Below, in pieces: positions 37,802-47,479 of a DNA stretch of 64,000 nucleotides. Source of the DNA: Photobacterium sp. GJ3 (GTDB taxonomy: Bacteria > Pseudomonadota > Gammaproteobacteria > Enterobacterales > Vibrionaceae); assembly GCF_018199995.1 (NCBI RefSeq), contig NZ_CP073578.1, positions 248,001 through 312,000 on the forward strand, given 5' to 3'. Under the pieces are notes generated by a model, which made no database searches, was not told the DNA's origin, and was given only the letters and a program-made list of their open reading frames with translations. The stretch's first letter is position 1. Each line of letters begins with the position of its first letter. A program made the position numbers and the translations under genes.

Positions 37802-38752
37802 TTACAGACGCGCTTCGATCATGGTTTCCAGTTTACCCTGGTCGATGGCGAAGTTACGGATCCCTTCCGCCAGCTTCTCAATTGCCATTGGGTCCTGGTT
37901 GTGATCCCACAGGAACTCAGCGTGAGTCATCGGTGCCGGGCGTTCTTCAGAAGCCACGTCAGCAGACAGCTTCTGAACGACGTCGCCTTGTGCTTCAGAG
38001 AGTTCTTGCAGCAGCTGCGGGCTGATGGTCAGGCGGTCACAGCCAGCCAGCTCCAGGATTTCACCCGTGTTACGGAAGCTTGCGCCCATGACCACGGTGT
38101 TGTAGCCCAGTGCTTTGTAGTAGTTGTAGATCTTGGTGACAGAAATCACGCCCGGATCTTCAGAGGCTTCGAAGTCACGGCCTTCTTTCGCTTTGTACCA
38201 GTCCATGATGCGGCCAACGAACGGAGAAATCAGGAACACACCGGCTTCAGCACAGGCACGGGCCTGAGCGAATGAGAACAGCAGGGTCAGGTTACAGTTG
38301 ATGCCTTCTTTTTCCAGCACTTCTGCTGCGCGGATCCCTTCCCAGGTCGATGCCAGTTTAATCAGGATACGGTCGTTGCTGATGCCAGCATCGTTGTACA
38401 TTTTGATCAGCTTGCGAGCTTTTGCAACACTGGCTTGCGTGTCGTAAGACAGGCGTGCGTCAACTTCAGTGGAGATACGGCCAGGCACCACGTTCAGGAT
38501 TTCTTTCCCGATGTTCACAGCCAGCTTGTCGCCCGCGTCTTCGATTTGTTGTGCTTTGTCGTTGCTCTGTGCTTTGGCATACGCAATGGCATCGTCGATG
38601 AGCGGCGCATACTGTTCGATTTCAGCAGCTTTCAGAATCAGGGACGGGTTGGTGGTCGCGTCTTGCGGTTGATATTTCTTAATTGCTTCGATGTCGCCGG
38701 TGTCGGCAACAACAGTCGTCAGGGCGCGCAGTTGTTCCAGTTTGTTGCTCAT
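37802..38752 (-). CDS. talB: transaldolase
   Basis: This 316-residue class I aldolase transfers a dihydroxyacetone unit between sugar phosphates. [20 protein letters not shown] at the start matches TalB, so the ATG at 38752 is used, not the longer frame. [13 protein letters not shown] is typical, and the Schiff-base lysine lies in [20 protein letters not shown] (I-K-L-A-S-T-W-E-G). It is the first gene of a talB-tkt pair. Confidence 0.96.
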   Translation of the reverse strand: MSNKLEQLRALTTVVADTGDIEAIKKYQPQDATTNPSLILKAAEIEQYAPLIDDAIAYAKAQSNDKAQQIEDAGDKLAVNIGKEILNVVPGRISTEVDARLSYDTQASVAKARKLIKMYNDAGISNDRILIKLASTWEGIRAAEVLEKEGINCNLTLLFSFAQARACAEAGVFLISPFVGRIMDWYKAKEGRDFEASEDPGVISVTKIYNYYKALGYNTVVMGASFRNTGEILELAGCDRLTISPQLLQELSEAQGDVVQKLSADVASEERPAPMTHAEFLWDHNQDPMAIEKLAEGIRNFAIDQGKLETMIEARL

Positions 38753-39235
38753 CTCAGTTAAACCTTTACGTAATGTGTGGGCGAAAACCAATCCACATGC
38801 TTTGATGGACAAAATCACATTGCTGTGAACAGATGTGATAGTGCTGAGCAAATGGAGATACAATATTTGTGCTTTTCGCCACAAAAGTCAAATGCAACGT
38901 TTCAGATTAGGGCATTTAATCTCACTTTCATCTGACGTATTTCCCGCTGTTGCTGCCAGCGTGCGTTGGTCCGCCGTGAATCGCTTCTGTTCATCAAAAA
39001 GAGAACACTGATCAATCCTGCATACATCATGAAATGCGCAATAATCGCTGGCTTTCGGCAAGGTGGAGGGGGGAACACCAGGCGTTGCCCTGTATAAACA
39101 GAAAGATAAACGTCGTTATCCCTGTGACCCCGGCTTTGGTGAGTGTTGTGGTCGAGTGGGTGAACAAAATTTTATTAATTGGTTTTTTGTTCACCCGGAG
39201 TTGCGTTTTTTACAGGACGCATTCGTTTCGTCCGA
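38753..39235. other. talB upstream region and end of the dha operon
   Basis: There is no gene here. Near talB the region is A/T-rich and has TGTGA half-sites around 38822-38838 without a full CRP palindrome. A large hairpin lies at 39158-39196. Nothing else could be supported. Confidence 0.35.
39158..39196. terminator. 12-bp perfect hairpin downstream of dhaL
   Basis: GGGTGAACAAAA and TTTTGTTCACCC pair perfectly around a 15-base A/T-rich loop, 40 bases beyond the dhaL stop. There is no external T-run, but the A/T-rich upper stem and position suggest transcript end or mRNA protection. Confidence 0.5.
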
Positions 39236-39892
39236 TCAGTCAATCGGTGTGGTCAGCTTATCTTGAACCGATTTGGCTAAACTGGTCAGGAGCAGGGCGC
39301 AAGAGACGGACCCGGCATCCAATACCCCGATAGAGCGTTCTCCCAGCCTGCTGGCACGACCGATTTTAGCGACCAGATTTTTAGTCGAATCACGACCTGT
39401 TTGGGCGGCCGTTGCCATGGCAATTAAACACGCTTCGAAACGACAGCCTCGCTGTTGCTTTTCTTCAAAAGTATGTACGGCAGGAACCAGCGCATCCATC
39501 AGGCATTTATCGCCAACGCCGGCATCGGTGATATCTCTCAGACTGTCCAGCCCGGACAGAAGCATGGCTGAAAAATCTGTGGATGTCAGTTGTTGCTTGC
39601 CTTCAATCTCTGCCGCCATGCCAAAAAACAGGCTGCCATAGAGTGGGCCCATCGAACCGCCGATTGATCCCATCAGAATGTTGGAAAGCAGTGAGAATCC
39701 CTTGTCGAGGCTGATTTCCGGAAAACTGTCTAAATCAGTTTTGAGGATATTGAATCCTTTCGCCATATTGATGCCGTGGTCGCCATCACCAATCAGTCCG
39801 TCTACCTCACTGAGATATGTTTTGTGCTGGATGATGGTGTCGCACAAGGCCAACATGACATCCCGACCGTCCTGGTTATTAAATACCGTCAT
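39236..39892 (-). CDS. dhaL: dihydroxyacetone-kinase-type ADP/ATP-binding subunit DhaL
   Basis: This 218-residue DAK2-fold protein supplies the nucleotide site of a two-part ketose kinase. The Mg-binding aspartates are in SEVDGLIGDGDHGINMAKGF, and the family motif MGSIGGSMGPLYGSLFFG follows. SDAGVGDKCLMDALVP-like sequence (ITDAGVGDKCLMDALVPAV) is intact. It starts two bases after the DhaK stop. No DhaM phosphotransferase gene is present, so either ATP is the direct donor, as in tetrulose kinases of this family, or DhaM lies elsewhere. The ABC-importer context favours the former. Confidence 0.9.
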   Translation of the reverse strand: MTVFNNQDGRDVMLALCDTIIQHKTYLSEVDGLIGDGDHGINMAKGFNILKTDLDSFPEISLDKGFSLLSNILMGSIGGSMGPLYGSLFFGMAAEIEGKQQLTSTDFSAMLLSGLDSLRDITDAGVGDKCLMDALVPAVHTFEEKQQRGCRFEACLIAMATAAQTGRDSTKNLVAKIGRASRLGERSIGVLDAGSVSCALLLTSLAKSVQDKLTTPID

Positions 39893-39894
39893 GC

Positions 39895-40899
39895 CTATTC
39901 TCCTGTCTGTGTCAGTCCCAGTGAAACGGCGGGCGTATCAATCAGGGATTTCAGTTCATGATCCAGTTTGAGAACGGTTAAGGTCGCACCGGCCATTTCG
40001 AGTGAGGTGAAGTAATTACCGACATAACTTTTGTGCGTGCGGATCCCCTGCTCGGAGAGCAACCGCTCAATTTCAGCAAAAAGAATGTGCAGCTCATTGT
40101 TGGGGGTCGAACCAAGACCGGAAACGAGCACAACAACTTCATCATCGGCAGTAAAGGGCAGATCCGGCACCACGGTCTCAACCATGACTTTCGCCATTTC
40201 GTTGGCAGATGCGAGATCCGTGACATGGATACCGGGCTCACCGTGGTGACCAATACCGACTTCCATTTTGCCGTCTTCAATGTGAAAGTTTGGTTTACCC
40301 ACGGCAGGAATGACGCAGGAAGAAAGGCCGATACCGATACTGCGGGTATTGTTGATCGTCCGCTGAGCAAGCTCGATCACTGTGTCCAGATCATCCCCGC
40401 GGGCGGCGGAGGCAGCCCCCACTTTCCACATCAGAATTTCACCAGCGACGCCACGTCTTTTCTCAAGCTCTGTGGGCGGCGCGGAGGCGACATCGTCGTT
40501 GGCGACAACGGTTTTGATGGTCAGCCCCTGCTTTTCGGCCATTTTGCACGCCATTTTGACATTCATGTTGTCACCGGCATAGTTGCCATAAAGGCACGCA
40601 ACCCCTGCACCTTGATCCGCGGCTTTGGCGGCATCAAAAAAACTGATGGCGGTTGGAGATGAAAAAATCTCCCCGACGGCAACCGCATCCAACATGTTGT
40701 GACCGATATACCCTAAAAAAGCCGGTTCGTGACCAGACCCGCCACCGGTAATGACGCCGACTTTGCCCTCTGCTGTTTTACCTGCATATTTCAATACTTT
40801 GGGATTCTCTGTATGTGCGAGAAGTCCCGGGTGAGCTTTGACATACCCGATCAATGATTCTTCTACAACCAGATTCGGATCATTCACGATGCGTTGCAT
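39895..40899 (-). CDS. dhaK: dihydroxyacetone-kinase-type substrate subunit DhaK
   Basis: This 334-residue DAK1 protein binds the ketose covalently through a histidine. The N-terminus MQRIVNDPNLVVEESLIGYV, the loop GGGSGHEPAFLGYIGHNMLD and the active-site HHGEPGIH region are clear. The ATG at 40899 matches family starts. It is co-transcribed with dhaL and follows the rpiB-like gene. Dihydroxyacetone is the classical substrate. The neighbouring dehydrogenase and RpiB isomerase suggest a four-carbon ketose such as erythrulose as an alternative, which is inference. Confidence 0.92.
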   Translation of the reverse strand: MQRIVNDPNLVVEESLIGYVKAHPGLLAHTENPKVLKYAGKTAEGKVGVITGGGSGHEPAFLGYIGHNMLDAVAVGEIFSSPTAISFFDAAKAADQGAGVACLYGNYAGDNMNVKMACKMAEKQGLTIKTVVANDDVASAPPTELEKRRGVAGEILMWKVGAASAARGDDLDTVIELAQRTINNTRSIGIGLSSCVIPAVGKPNFHIEDGKMEVGIGHHGEPGIHVTDLASANEMAKVMVETVVPDLPFTADDEVVVLVSGLGSTPNNELHILFAEIERLLSEQGIRTHKSYVGNYFTSLEMAGATLTVLKLDHELKSLIDTPAVSLGLTQTGE

Positions 40900-40986
40900 A
40901 CAGTTTCTCCCTGTTCGTTCGTATTTCCCTGTTTTCAGCACAGGTCAGGCTTTTGTTCACCATGCCATCAATGACAGAGTGACCCG

Positions 40987-41445
40987 TCATTTCTTATCTA
41001 TATTTTCAAAAAAGTGAATACGCTCCACTTTTGGTCCTGAACGCTCGGGTTCAAAGTCGGAATGGATGAAAGCGTTCACAATATCCTTGGCGAGCTCGAT
41101 CCCGATGACCCTTGCACCAAGCGTGACAATCTGAGCGTTGTTGCTTTTGCGGGCGCGTTGCGCAGAGTAAGTATCATGCGCCTGAGCTGCGCGAATGCCG
41201 GAGACCTTGTTGGCTGTAATCGCCATGCCGATACCGGTTCCGCAACACAGTATGCCGAGGTCCTGTTTTCCCTCTTTTACTGCCTTAGCCAGTTGATAGG
41301 CGATATCCGGATAGTCAGTCGACATGCCTGCGGTCACACCATAGTCCTCAACGGTGAAGCCCAGGTCTTTGATGTATGTGAGAAGCTTCTCTTTCATTTC
41401 TATAGCAGCATCGTCACAGCCGATTGCAATGGTTTTCTGTTGCAT
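40987..41445 (-). CDS. RpiB/LacAB-family sugar-phosphate isomerase
   Basis: This 152-residue aldose-ketose isomerase has the RpiB catalytic cysteine loop LGILCCGTGIGMAITANKVS followed by GIRAAQAHDTYSAQRARKSN. The N-terminus IAIGCDDAAIEMKEKL is the usual RpiB start with D-D-A-A in place of DHAG. Ribose-5-phosphate isomerase B is the name of the family. In tetritol pathways relatives convert erythrulose phosphate to erythrose 4-phosphate, and the DhaKL kinase next to it fits that use. It is the first gene of the leftward operon rpiB-dhaK-dhaL. Confidence 0.88.
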   Translation of the reverse strand: MQQKTIAIGCDDAAIEMKEKLLTYIKDLGFTVEDYGVTAGMSTDYPDIAYQLAKAVKEGKQDLGILCCGTGIGMAITANKVSGIRAAQAHDTYSAQRARKSNNAQIVTLGARVIGIELAKDIVNAFIHSDFEPERSGPKVERIHFFENIDKK

Positions 41446-41483
41446 AATTCACCTTTAAAAACTGGATCATTGGTTTTTGTGGT

Positions 41484-41495
41484 TGCTCATATGTT
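41484..41495 (+). promoter_or_regulatory. shared operator candidate, left copy
   Basis: TGCTCATATGTT lies 39 bases before the rpiB-like start and has an exact inverted twin at 41733-41744. It is a candidate site for one of the SorC-family regulators of this locus. Confidence 0.5.
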
Positions 41496-41732
41496 CATTC
41501 AATATATGACGAAGAAGTGTATTTAGAAAGTAATTTGTTCTCGTACCGATCAAACGTTAATGGGCTCAATCAACATTTGAATTGTCTTATTCTTAGAAGG
41601 GTTATTTGTAAGTCATTGTTTTTATGTTTTTTATTTTTCATGGTTATTATAATTTCAACTTCGTTACCATTTATTGATTAAAATGTTAATAAATTGATCA
41701 TGATCACGGCTGAATCAAAAGTTACTTGAGTT

Positions 41733-41744
41733 AACATATGAGCA
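41733..41744 (-). promoter_or_regulatory. shared operator candidate, right copy
   Basis: AACATATGAGCA is the reverse complement of the left copy, placed on the side of the ABC-transporter operon. A related GAGCAAATGTTAAC (minus strand, about 47455-47468) lies upstream of the first regulator gene. Confidence 0.5.
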
Positions 41745-41959
41745 GGTCTAGTTTCGTAAGTCATGAGAGGTAAGACTGGGGACATATCACAGGCTTATTT
41801 GTTGTTGCCTCTTATTCACCCGGTAGTGAACGAGATTTCAATTGTTGCTTTGCTGCCTGAATCAAACAGTAACGCCAATCAGGGTCAGTACACATTGAAA
41901 CCACAATTTGACCTTGGGTAAGACACTAAAAAAATACTCTGAATCATAAGGACGAGATT

Positions 41960-42955
41960 ATGAAAGGTTCAACATTGAAGGCGCTGTATCTCCTGTGTGC
42001 CTCTAGCGTGTGTGCGACACCAGCGCTTGCAGCCGATCCGGTCAAAATTGGTGCTGCGGTTTACGGTTTACAAGGTGAATTTATGCAGCTCTGGACACGA
42101 GCGGCGGAAATGCATCCAGCAGTGAAATCGGGCGATGTGGAGCTGACCGTGTTCGACGGGCGATATGATGCTTTAGTGCAGGACAACCAGTTCGACACCA
42201 TGGTCACGCGTCAGTTTGATGCCATTCTGTTTGTCCCCATTGATGCCAATGCCTGCATCAGTGCCGTGGCAAAAGCGGCTGCCTCTCAGATCCCGGTCGT
42301 GGGCTCAAATACTCGTTGCAACACCGATATGCTGGCCTCGTTTGTCGGCTCTGATGACGTCAAGGCCGGTGAAATGGTGGCGACAGCGGTGCTGGATAAA
42401 ATCGGTAACAAAGGCAACGTTGTCATTATTGAGGGGCCAATTGGTCAGTCAGCACAGATTGACCGGCTGGAGGGCATTAAAAATGTTCTCGGAAATCACA
42501 AGGACGTGAAGGTGCTTGAAATGCGGACTGCCAACTGGTCTCGTGCTGAAGCGCTGGCATTGATGGAAAACTGGCTGACCGCACACCGGGGACAGATTGA
42601 TGGCGTGATTGCCGAGAATGATGAAATGGCACTGGGTGCGATTGAAGCCATCAAAGCCGCCGGACTGAACGTGAACGACTTTGCAATCGCAGGGGTTGAC
42701 GGGATTACCGATGCCTTGAATGCGGTGAAGAGCGGTGAAATGGAATCGGTCCTTCAGGATGCAGAGGCACAGGCACAAGGTGCGCTGGATGTGGCGTTAC
42801 GCCTGGTGAAAGGCGAAGACTATCAACCGGGTTCTGAAATCTGGAAGGCGTACGAAAGTGGCATGCCGTGGAACAGCGGAAAGGAAGCACAATATAACGT
42901 TCCGTGGACACCGGTGACCACAGCGAACGTCGCCACCTTGCTGCAAAAACGCTGA
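41960..42955 (+). CDS. ribose-type ABC importer periplasmic binding protein
   Basis: This 331-residue periplasmic sugar-binding protein belongs to the Peripla_BP_4/ribose group. A signal peptide ends PALA-ADPVK. The mature protein has two alpha/beta lobes with RQFDAILFVPIDANACISAV, GNVVIIEGPIGQSAQIDRLE and VIAENDEMALGAIEAIKAAG. It heads the rightward operon binding protein, dehydrogenase, ATPase, permease. AAGGACGAG precedes the ATG. The ligand is not readable, but the pathway genes point to a small polyol or ketose. Confidence 0.9.
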   Translation: MKGSTLKALYLLCASSVCATPALAADPVKIGAAVYGLQGEFMQLWTRAAEMHPAVKSGDVELTVFDGRYDALVQDNQFDTMVTRQFDAILFVPIDANACISAVAKAAASQIPVVGSNTRCNTDMLASFVGSDDVKAGEMVATAVLDKIGNKGNVVIIEGPIGQSAQIDRLEGIKNVLGNHKDVKVLEMRTANWSRAEALALMENWLTAHRGQIDGVIAENDEMALGAIEAIKAAGLNVNDFAIAGVDGITDALNAVKSGEMESVLQDAEAQAQGALDVALRLVKGEDYQPGSEIWKAYESGMPWNSGKEAQYNVPWTPVTTANVATLLQKR

Positions 42956-43015
42956 TTACATCTGATTGAAGGGTGTCGGTAACGGCACCCGATGAATGAC
43001 TGAAAGGGATGTCTG

Positions 43016-43774
43016 ATGACACAAGTGAATTATGATTTTTCTCTGTCCGGCAAGGTGGCACTGGTGACCGGTGCAGCGGCTGGTATTGGTAATACCATTG
43101 CGAATGCGTTTCTGACACAGGGCGCTAAGGTGGCTTTTCTGGACATTAACCCGGCGGTCTCGAATGCGGTGGAAACCGTCGAAAACGGACGGGCCATTGC
43201 CATTCAGGCCGATGTGACTCAACGGGAAAATGTTACGCAGGCGATTGAACAGGTCAAAGCCGCCTTCGGTCGGATTGATATTCTGGTGAACAGTGCTGGC
43301 ATTGTACTGCTCGATGAGGCCGAACATTTCAGTGAGCAGGATTGGGACCGCACCCTAGACGTTAACCTCAAAGGTGTGTATCTGCTGAGTCAGGCTGCCG
43401 GGAAAGAGATGCTGGCTCAAGGCAGCGGCCGCATTGTGAATCTGGCGTCTCAGGCGGGGGTGATCGCGCTGGATCGTCACCTTGCTTACTGCGTGAGTAA
43501 GGCCGGTGTGATTTCTATGACGCAGGTGATGGCGCTGGAATGGTCACCGAAAGGGGTCACGGTCAATGCCATTTCTCCTACCGTGGTGTTGACTGAGCTG
43601 GGTAAAAAAGCCTGGGCGGGTGAGGTCGGGGAAGCCATGAAGCAAAAAATTCCAGCGCGCCGTTTTGCCGAGCCGGAAGAAATCGCCGCCGCGGCCGTTT
43701 ATCTTTCCAGTGATTTAGCTGGCATGGTGACCGGGGCCAATTTAATTGTCGATGGTGGTTACACCATCCAGTAA
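43016..43774 (+). CDS. SDR polyol dehydrogenase
   Basis: This 252-residue classical short-chain dehydrogenase has the NAD-binding VALVTGAAAGIGNTIANAFL, LVNSAGI, catalytic S in NLASQAGVIAL and YCVSK (YxxxK). The acidic residue after the second strand (FLDINPA) favours NAD over NADP. It sits between the binding protein and ATPase of an ABC importer. It therefore most likely oxidises the imported polyol to a ketose, which DhaKL would then phosphorylate. SDR enzymes of D-threitol and arabitol catabolism are the nearest functional parallels I know; the assignment is inference. Confidence 0.85.
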   Translation: MTQVNYDFSLSGKVALVTGAAAGIGNTIANAFLTQGAKVAFLDINPAVSNAVETVENGRAIAIQADVTQRENVTQAIEQVKAAFGRIDILVNSAGIVLLDEAEHFSEQDWDRTLDVNLKGVYLLSQAAGKEMLAQGSGRIVNLASQAGVIALDRHLAYCVSKAGVISMTQVMALEWSPKGVTVNAISPTVVLTELGKKAWAGEVGEAMKQKIPARRFAEPEEIAAAAVYLSSDLAGMVTGANLIVDGGYTIQ

Positions 43775-43792
43775 CGGTGACGCAGGACTGTG

Positions 43793-45277
43793 ATGAACGA
43801 CATGATCTTGTTAGAAGCGCAAGGGATAACCAAGGCATTTTCTGGTGTACCCGCACTGAAAAACGGCCAACTGGTGTTACGTGCTGGCTCCGTCCACGCG
43901 TTGTGCGGGGGCAATGGGGCCGGGAAATCCACCTTTTTAAATATCCTGATGGGGCTGTATTCACGTGATAACGGGACAATTCATATCAATAGCGCGCCTG
44001 TTCAGTTTACTGGCCCCGCCGATGCCCTGAAAGCTGGCATCTCTATGATCAGCCAGGAGCTGGAACCGATTCCGGACATGACGGTGGCCGAGAATATCTA
44101 TCTGGGCAGAGAGCCGCGTCGGGCCGGTGTGCTGGTCAATTATCACCAGATGAATCAGGACTGTGCAGTCTTGATGGCGGAACTGCAGATGGCGATTTCG
44201 CCAACGGCACTGATGCGTGATCTGAGTCTCGCCCAAATTCAGTTGGTTGAAATTGCCAAAGCCATTTCCTGTCGCTCCCGCATTTTGATTATGGATGAGC
44301 CCACCTCTGCCATCGGGGAACAGGAAACCGAAATCCTGTTTGAAGCCATCCAACGGCTGAAAAGCCGTGGGGCGGGCATTATTTACGTGTCGCACCGAAT
44401 GAATGAGCTTTACCGGATTGCGGATGAATACACCATTTTCAGAGATGGCGAATTTATCGGCAGCGGTAAGATGGCAGACATTGACCGTCATACCCTGGTC
44501 AACACCATTTTAGGTGCGGAGCTGGAAGAGGAGTTTGCCAAGTTTAACCAGCTGGGTGACGACAGGTTGCTGGAAGTGACGGATTTAACTCGTGCAGGCA
44601 TGTTTGATCATATCAGTCTGAATGTACGGGAAGGGGAAATCCTCGGCATTTTTGGTCTGATGGGGGCGGGGCGAAGCGAATTTCTCGAAGCGCTTTTCGG
44701 CCTTCATCCCGTCGATAAAGGTGAGATCAAAGTGCGTCGCAGCCTTGTCTCACCGACATCTCCCATCGACGCAATGCAGGCAGGTCTGGCGTTGGTGACA
44801 GAAGATAGAAAGGCGAGTGGCCTGTGTCTTGATGCTTCTGTGGCGCATAACATCGCGTTGGCCTCTTTGCCTGCGCGGGCAAATGCCGGCGTGGTGAAAG
44901 CCCGTGCGGAACAATCCATCGTTCAGAAATCTATCCAACAATTCTCGATTAAAACAGCCTCGGCAGATTTGCCGGTGCGTAGCCTCAGCGGCGGTAATCA
45001 GCAGAAAGTCGTGCTGGCGAAGTGGATGCAAACCGCCCCTTCAATATTGCTGCTGGATGAGCCGACCCGCGGTGTCGATGTGGGGGCCAAACGGGAGATT
45101 TATCATTTTATGTCGGAGTTTGCCCGTGATGAGAAAGCCATCATCATGGTGTCTTCTGAAATCCCGGAAATTATCGGTATGTGTGATCGTGTCGTGGTCT
45201 TCAAACGAGGCAAGGTTTCCGGAGAACTGACCGGAGATGAAATCACACAGGAACAACTTGCGCGTCTGGCGTCTTAG
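43793..45277 (+). CDS. ribose-type ABC importer ATPase (two domains)
   Basis: This RbsA-like protein of 494 residues has tandem nucleotide-binding domains. Domain 1 has Walker A GGNGAGKST (usually GENGAGKST), a Walker B ending LIMDEPTSAIG and the degenerate signature LSLAQIQLVEIAKA. Domain 2 has the divergent Walker A GLMGAGRSE, the signature LSGGNQQKVVLAKW and Walker B LLLDEPTRGVDVG. A degenerate second P-loop is normal for this family. I use the ATG at 43793, six bases after AGGA. A GTG three bases earlier and an ATG at 43802 are alternatives. Confidence 0.93.
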   Translation: MNDMILLEAQGITKAFSGVPALKNGQLVLRAGSVHALCGGNGAGKSTFLNILMGLYSRDNGTIHINSAPVQFTGPADALKAGISMISQELEPIPDMTVAENIYLGREPRRAGVLVNYHQMNQDCAVLMAELQMAISPTALMRDLSLAQIQLVEIAKAISCRSRILIMDEPTSAIGEQETEILFEAIQRLKSRGAGIIYVSHRMNELYRIADEYTIFRDGEFIGSGKMADIDRHTLVNTILGAELEEEFAKFNQLGDDRLLEVTDLTRAGMFDHISLNVREGEILGIFGLMGAGRSEFLEALFGLHPVDKGEIKVRRSLVSPTSPIDAMQAGLALVTEDRKASGLCLDASVAHNIALASLPARANAGVVKARAEQSIVQKSIQQFSIKTASADLPVRSLSGGNQQKVVLAKWMQTAPSILLLDEPTRGVDVGAKREIYHFMSEFARDEKAIIMVSSEIPEIIGMCDRVVVFKRGKVSGELTGDEITQEQLARLAS

Positions 45278-45292
45278 TGAAGGAATGCTGTT

Positions 45293-46279
45293 ATGAATTT
45301 AAAAACTAATGAAACGCCGTTGTTCGATGCCGGGAAGGCTCAAGCGGTGAAATATTATCTGGCGAAATATGGAATTGTGCTGGCGTTTCTCGCCCTGTGT
45401 GCAGCACTGGCATTTGTCAGCCCTTATTTTCTGACCGCAAACAACCTGCTGAATGTGCTGAGGCAAACGTCCATCAACGGTATTCTGGCGCTGGGCATGA
45501 CGTTCGTGATTCTTACCCGGGGTATCGACCTGTCGGTTGGCTCAGTGGTGGCATGCGCTGCCATGGTGGCAGCAAGTTTTGCCACCGGTACTGAAAATTC
45601 GGCCGTGCTGATGCCGGTGCTCGCAGGGTTGGGAGTTGGGCTGATTCTGGGTGCGGTGAACGGCGTGATGATTGCCCGTTTCGCGATTCCGCCATTCGTG
45701 GTTACGCTGGGCATGCTGAGTATGGCCCGCGGCTTAACCTACATTTATAACGATGGTATGCCTATTTCCAACCTGAACCCAGCGTTTCGCTTTATCGGTC
45801 AGGGCGTCGTTTTTGGGATCCCAATGCCTGTGATTCTGTTTCTGACTGTTTTCCTGATTTGCTGGGCGGTGCTGCGTTTTACGACCTTTGGCCGTTACGT
45901 GTATGCGGTGGGGGGGAACCCGAAAGCGGCGCGGACATCGGGCATTCAAGTGCGTACCATGACATTCAGCGTTTATGCAATATCCGGGCTGTTGGCTGGA
46001 TTGGCCGGCCTCATTCTTTCCGGGCGAACGTCGGCAGCGTTGCCACAGGCTGGGGGAGCTTATGAGCTGGATGCGATTGCGGCCGTGGTGATTGGTGGCA
46101 CCAGCCTCGCTGGTGGTGTCGGTAGCGTGGTGGGAACATTATTTGGCGCTTTGATTATTGGCGTGCTGAACAATGGCCTTGATTTACTGGGTGTGTCGTC
46201 TTTCTACCAACAGGTGGTCAAAGGCGCGATCATTATTCTCGCCGTGATGCTGGATCGCTCCAGGCTGACGCGCGACTGA
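45293..46279 (+). CDS. ribose-type ABC importer permease
   Basis: This RbsC-like inner-membrane permease has 328 residues and about eight to ten helices. Family landmarks are TSINGILALGMTFVILTRGI followed by DLSVGSVVA, IPPFVVTLGMLSMARGLTYI, and GGTSLAGGVGSVVGTLFGAL near the C-terminus. It closes the rightward operon, 15 bases after the ATPase. It forms the channel with the RbsA-like ATPase and the binding protein at 41960. Confidence 0.93.
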   Translation: MNLKTNETPLFDAGKAQAVKYYLAKYGIVLAFLALCAALAFVSPYFLTANNLLNVLRQTSINGILALGMTFVILTRGIDLSVGSVVACAAMVAASFATGTENSAVLMPVLAGLGVGLILGAVNGVMIARFAIPPFVVTLGMLSMARGLTYIYNDGMPISNLNPAFRFIGQGVVFGIPMPVILFLTVFLICWAVLRFTTFGRYVYAVGGNPKAARTSGIQVRTMTFSVYAISGLLAGLAGLILSGRTSAALPQAGGAYELDAIAAVVIGGTSLAGGVGSVVGTLFGALIIGVLNNGLDLLGVSSFYQQVVKGAIIILAVMLDRSRLTRD

Positions 46280-46320
46280 ATCAACCGGCCCCACCAATTG
46301 TCTCTTTGCTTACAACCCGC

Positions 46321-47292
46321 CTATCGGCGGGTTGCTTCGTCTAAGCTTAACACCGTGAGTGCGTTGGCATAGCTGGTTGCAAGGGTATCAATAGCGCCTG
46401 TTCGCAGCGCCCCCAAAATACCCGCCGCCTTGGTTTTTTCACTGGCAATGGCGATCACATCCGGGATACGGTGCAGATCGTCGATTTGCAGGCCAACGAT
46501 GCGATCCTTCATTTTGGTTTGGGATGCATTGCCGTGAATATCGATAAAATCGTAGCCCATCATGTCGCCGACCGTGCCTGAAAGTCGTGCTTCCGCGATT
46601 TCCTGCGGCGTGAACCAGCCCATCCTGACCATGTTGCTGTCTTCACTCATATCCCCGACGCCGATCAAGGCGAAGTCGGCCCGTCTTGCTCGGTCAAGTG
46701 TCTGTTTGACGGTCGGGTTTTCCAGCAGCTCTTTTCTTAACTCAGGATTTTGCAGCAATGCCGGTGCATAAAGCGATTCGCTGTCCCCGCCAAACTGAGC
46801 AGCCAGGCGGCGGCAGATATGGTCTGGGTTCATGTGTTCCCCAGCTTTCAGAGAGCCACCGATGGCACAGACAAAGGAACATTGGTATTGATGATCGGTA
46901 AATACGTTTTCCGCAACGGCGGCAACGTTCCGGCCCATCCCGACGGCGATGATGTGCCCTTTGTCGAGGTGACGCGTGAGGTGATCGGCCACCATGGAGG
47001 CGACATCAGCACGCTGCTTGTCAGGATCGGAGTGGTCAAGTGCGATGAGGGCGCGTTTGATATTGAAGCGTTTGATCAGCTCCAGTTCAATCTCTTCGCT
47101 GACGGAATGGTGATGTCGTACCCTGACATCCACAATGCCCATCGCATGCGCACGTTTGATCAAACGTCCGACTTTAATTCTTGATAGATCGAGCTTTTGC
47201 GCGATGGATTCCTGCGTTTCACCGTCAACATAATAGAGGGTCGCAATCTCGGTCAGTTGCTGGATTTCTGTATGTTCCTCGCGGCTCGTCAT
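46321..47292 (-). CDS. SorC-family sugar-responsive regulator, copy A
   Basis: This 323-residue SorC/DeoR-type regulator has an N-terminal helix-turn-helix (TQESIAQKLDLSRIKVGRLI, residues about 28-50) and a C-terminal sugar-phosphate-binding domain with FVCAIGGSLKAG, GVGDMSEDSNMVRMGWFTPQ and DLHRIPDVIAIASEKTKAAG. The ATG at 47292 (MTSREEH) is preferred over the longer frame. It is paralogous to the next gene. It is convergent to the permease gene, and probably controls the locus by binding a phosphorylated intermediate. Confidence 0.9.
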   Translation of the reverse strand: MTSREEHTEIQQLTEIATLYYVDGETQESIAQKLDLSRIKVGRLIKRAHAMGIVDVRVRHHHSVSEEIELELIKRFNIKRALIALDHSDPDKQRADVASMVADHLTRHLDKGHIIAVGMGRNVAAVAENVFTDHQYQCSFVCAIGGSLKAGEHMNPDHICRRLAAQFGGDSESLYAPALLQNPELRKELLENPTVKQTLDRARRADFALIGVGDMSEDSNMVRMGWFTPQEIAEARLSGTVGDMMGYDFIDIHGNASQTKMKDRIVGLQIDDLHRIPDVIAIASEKTKAAGILGALRTGAIDTLATSYANALTVLSLDEATRR

Positions 47293-47413
47293 CTTCGTTT
47301 CCTTGCATGATGAAAAACAAAACACTGTGAATTTTTGGTCTCATTGATAACAAATGATAAAACTGATGCGTAGGAAATTCTGCTCAAACAGCTCATTTTG
47401 GAAAGGATTTGTG

Positions 47414-47436
47414 ACGGGAGATCAAAGAACTCCCGT
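47414..47436 (-). terminator. hairpin downstream of regulator B
   Basis: ACGGGAG / CTCCCGT forms a 7-bp stem with a 9-base loop between the two regulator genes. On the minus strand it is followed by CACAAATCCTTT, so termination would be weak. Confidence 0.45.
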
Positions 47437-47479
47437 GCTAGATGTATCACTTGGTTAACATTTGCTCGGCACAGACGAG

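Larger units (their letters stand above)
41446..41959. other. 514-base divergent control region of the sugar locus
   Basis: There is no gene here. A 12-bp sequence TGCTCATATGTT (41484-41495) recurs exactly inverted as AACATATGAGCA (41733-41744), near each divergent promoter. TGATCATGATCA at 41695-41706 is a perfect palindrome. Its ATTGA-N6-TCACG layout weakly matches a CRP site. The 190 bases before the binding-protein gene form a long leader. Confidence 0.5.
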
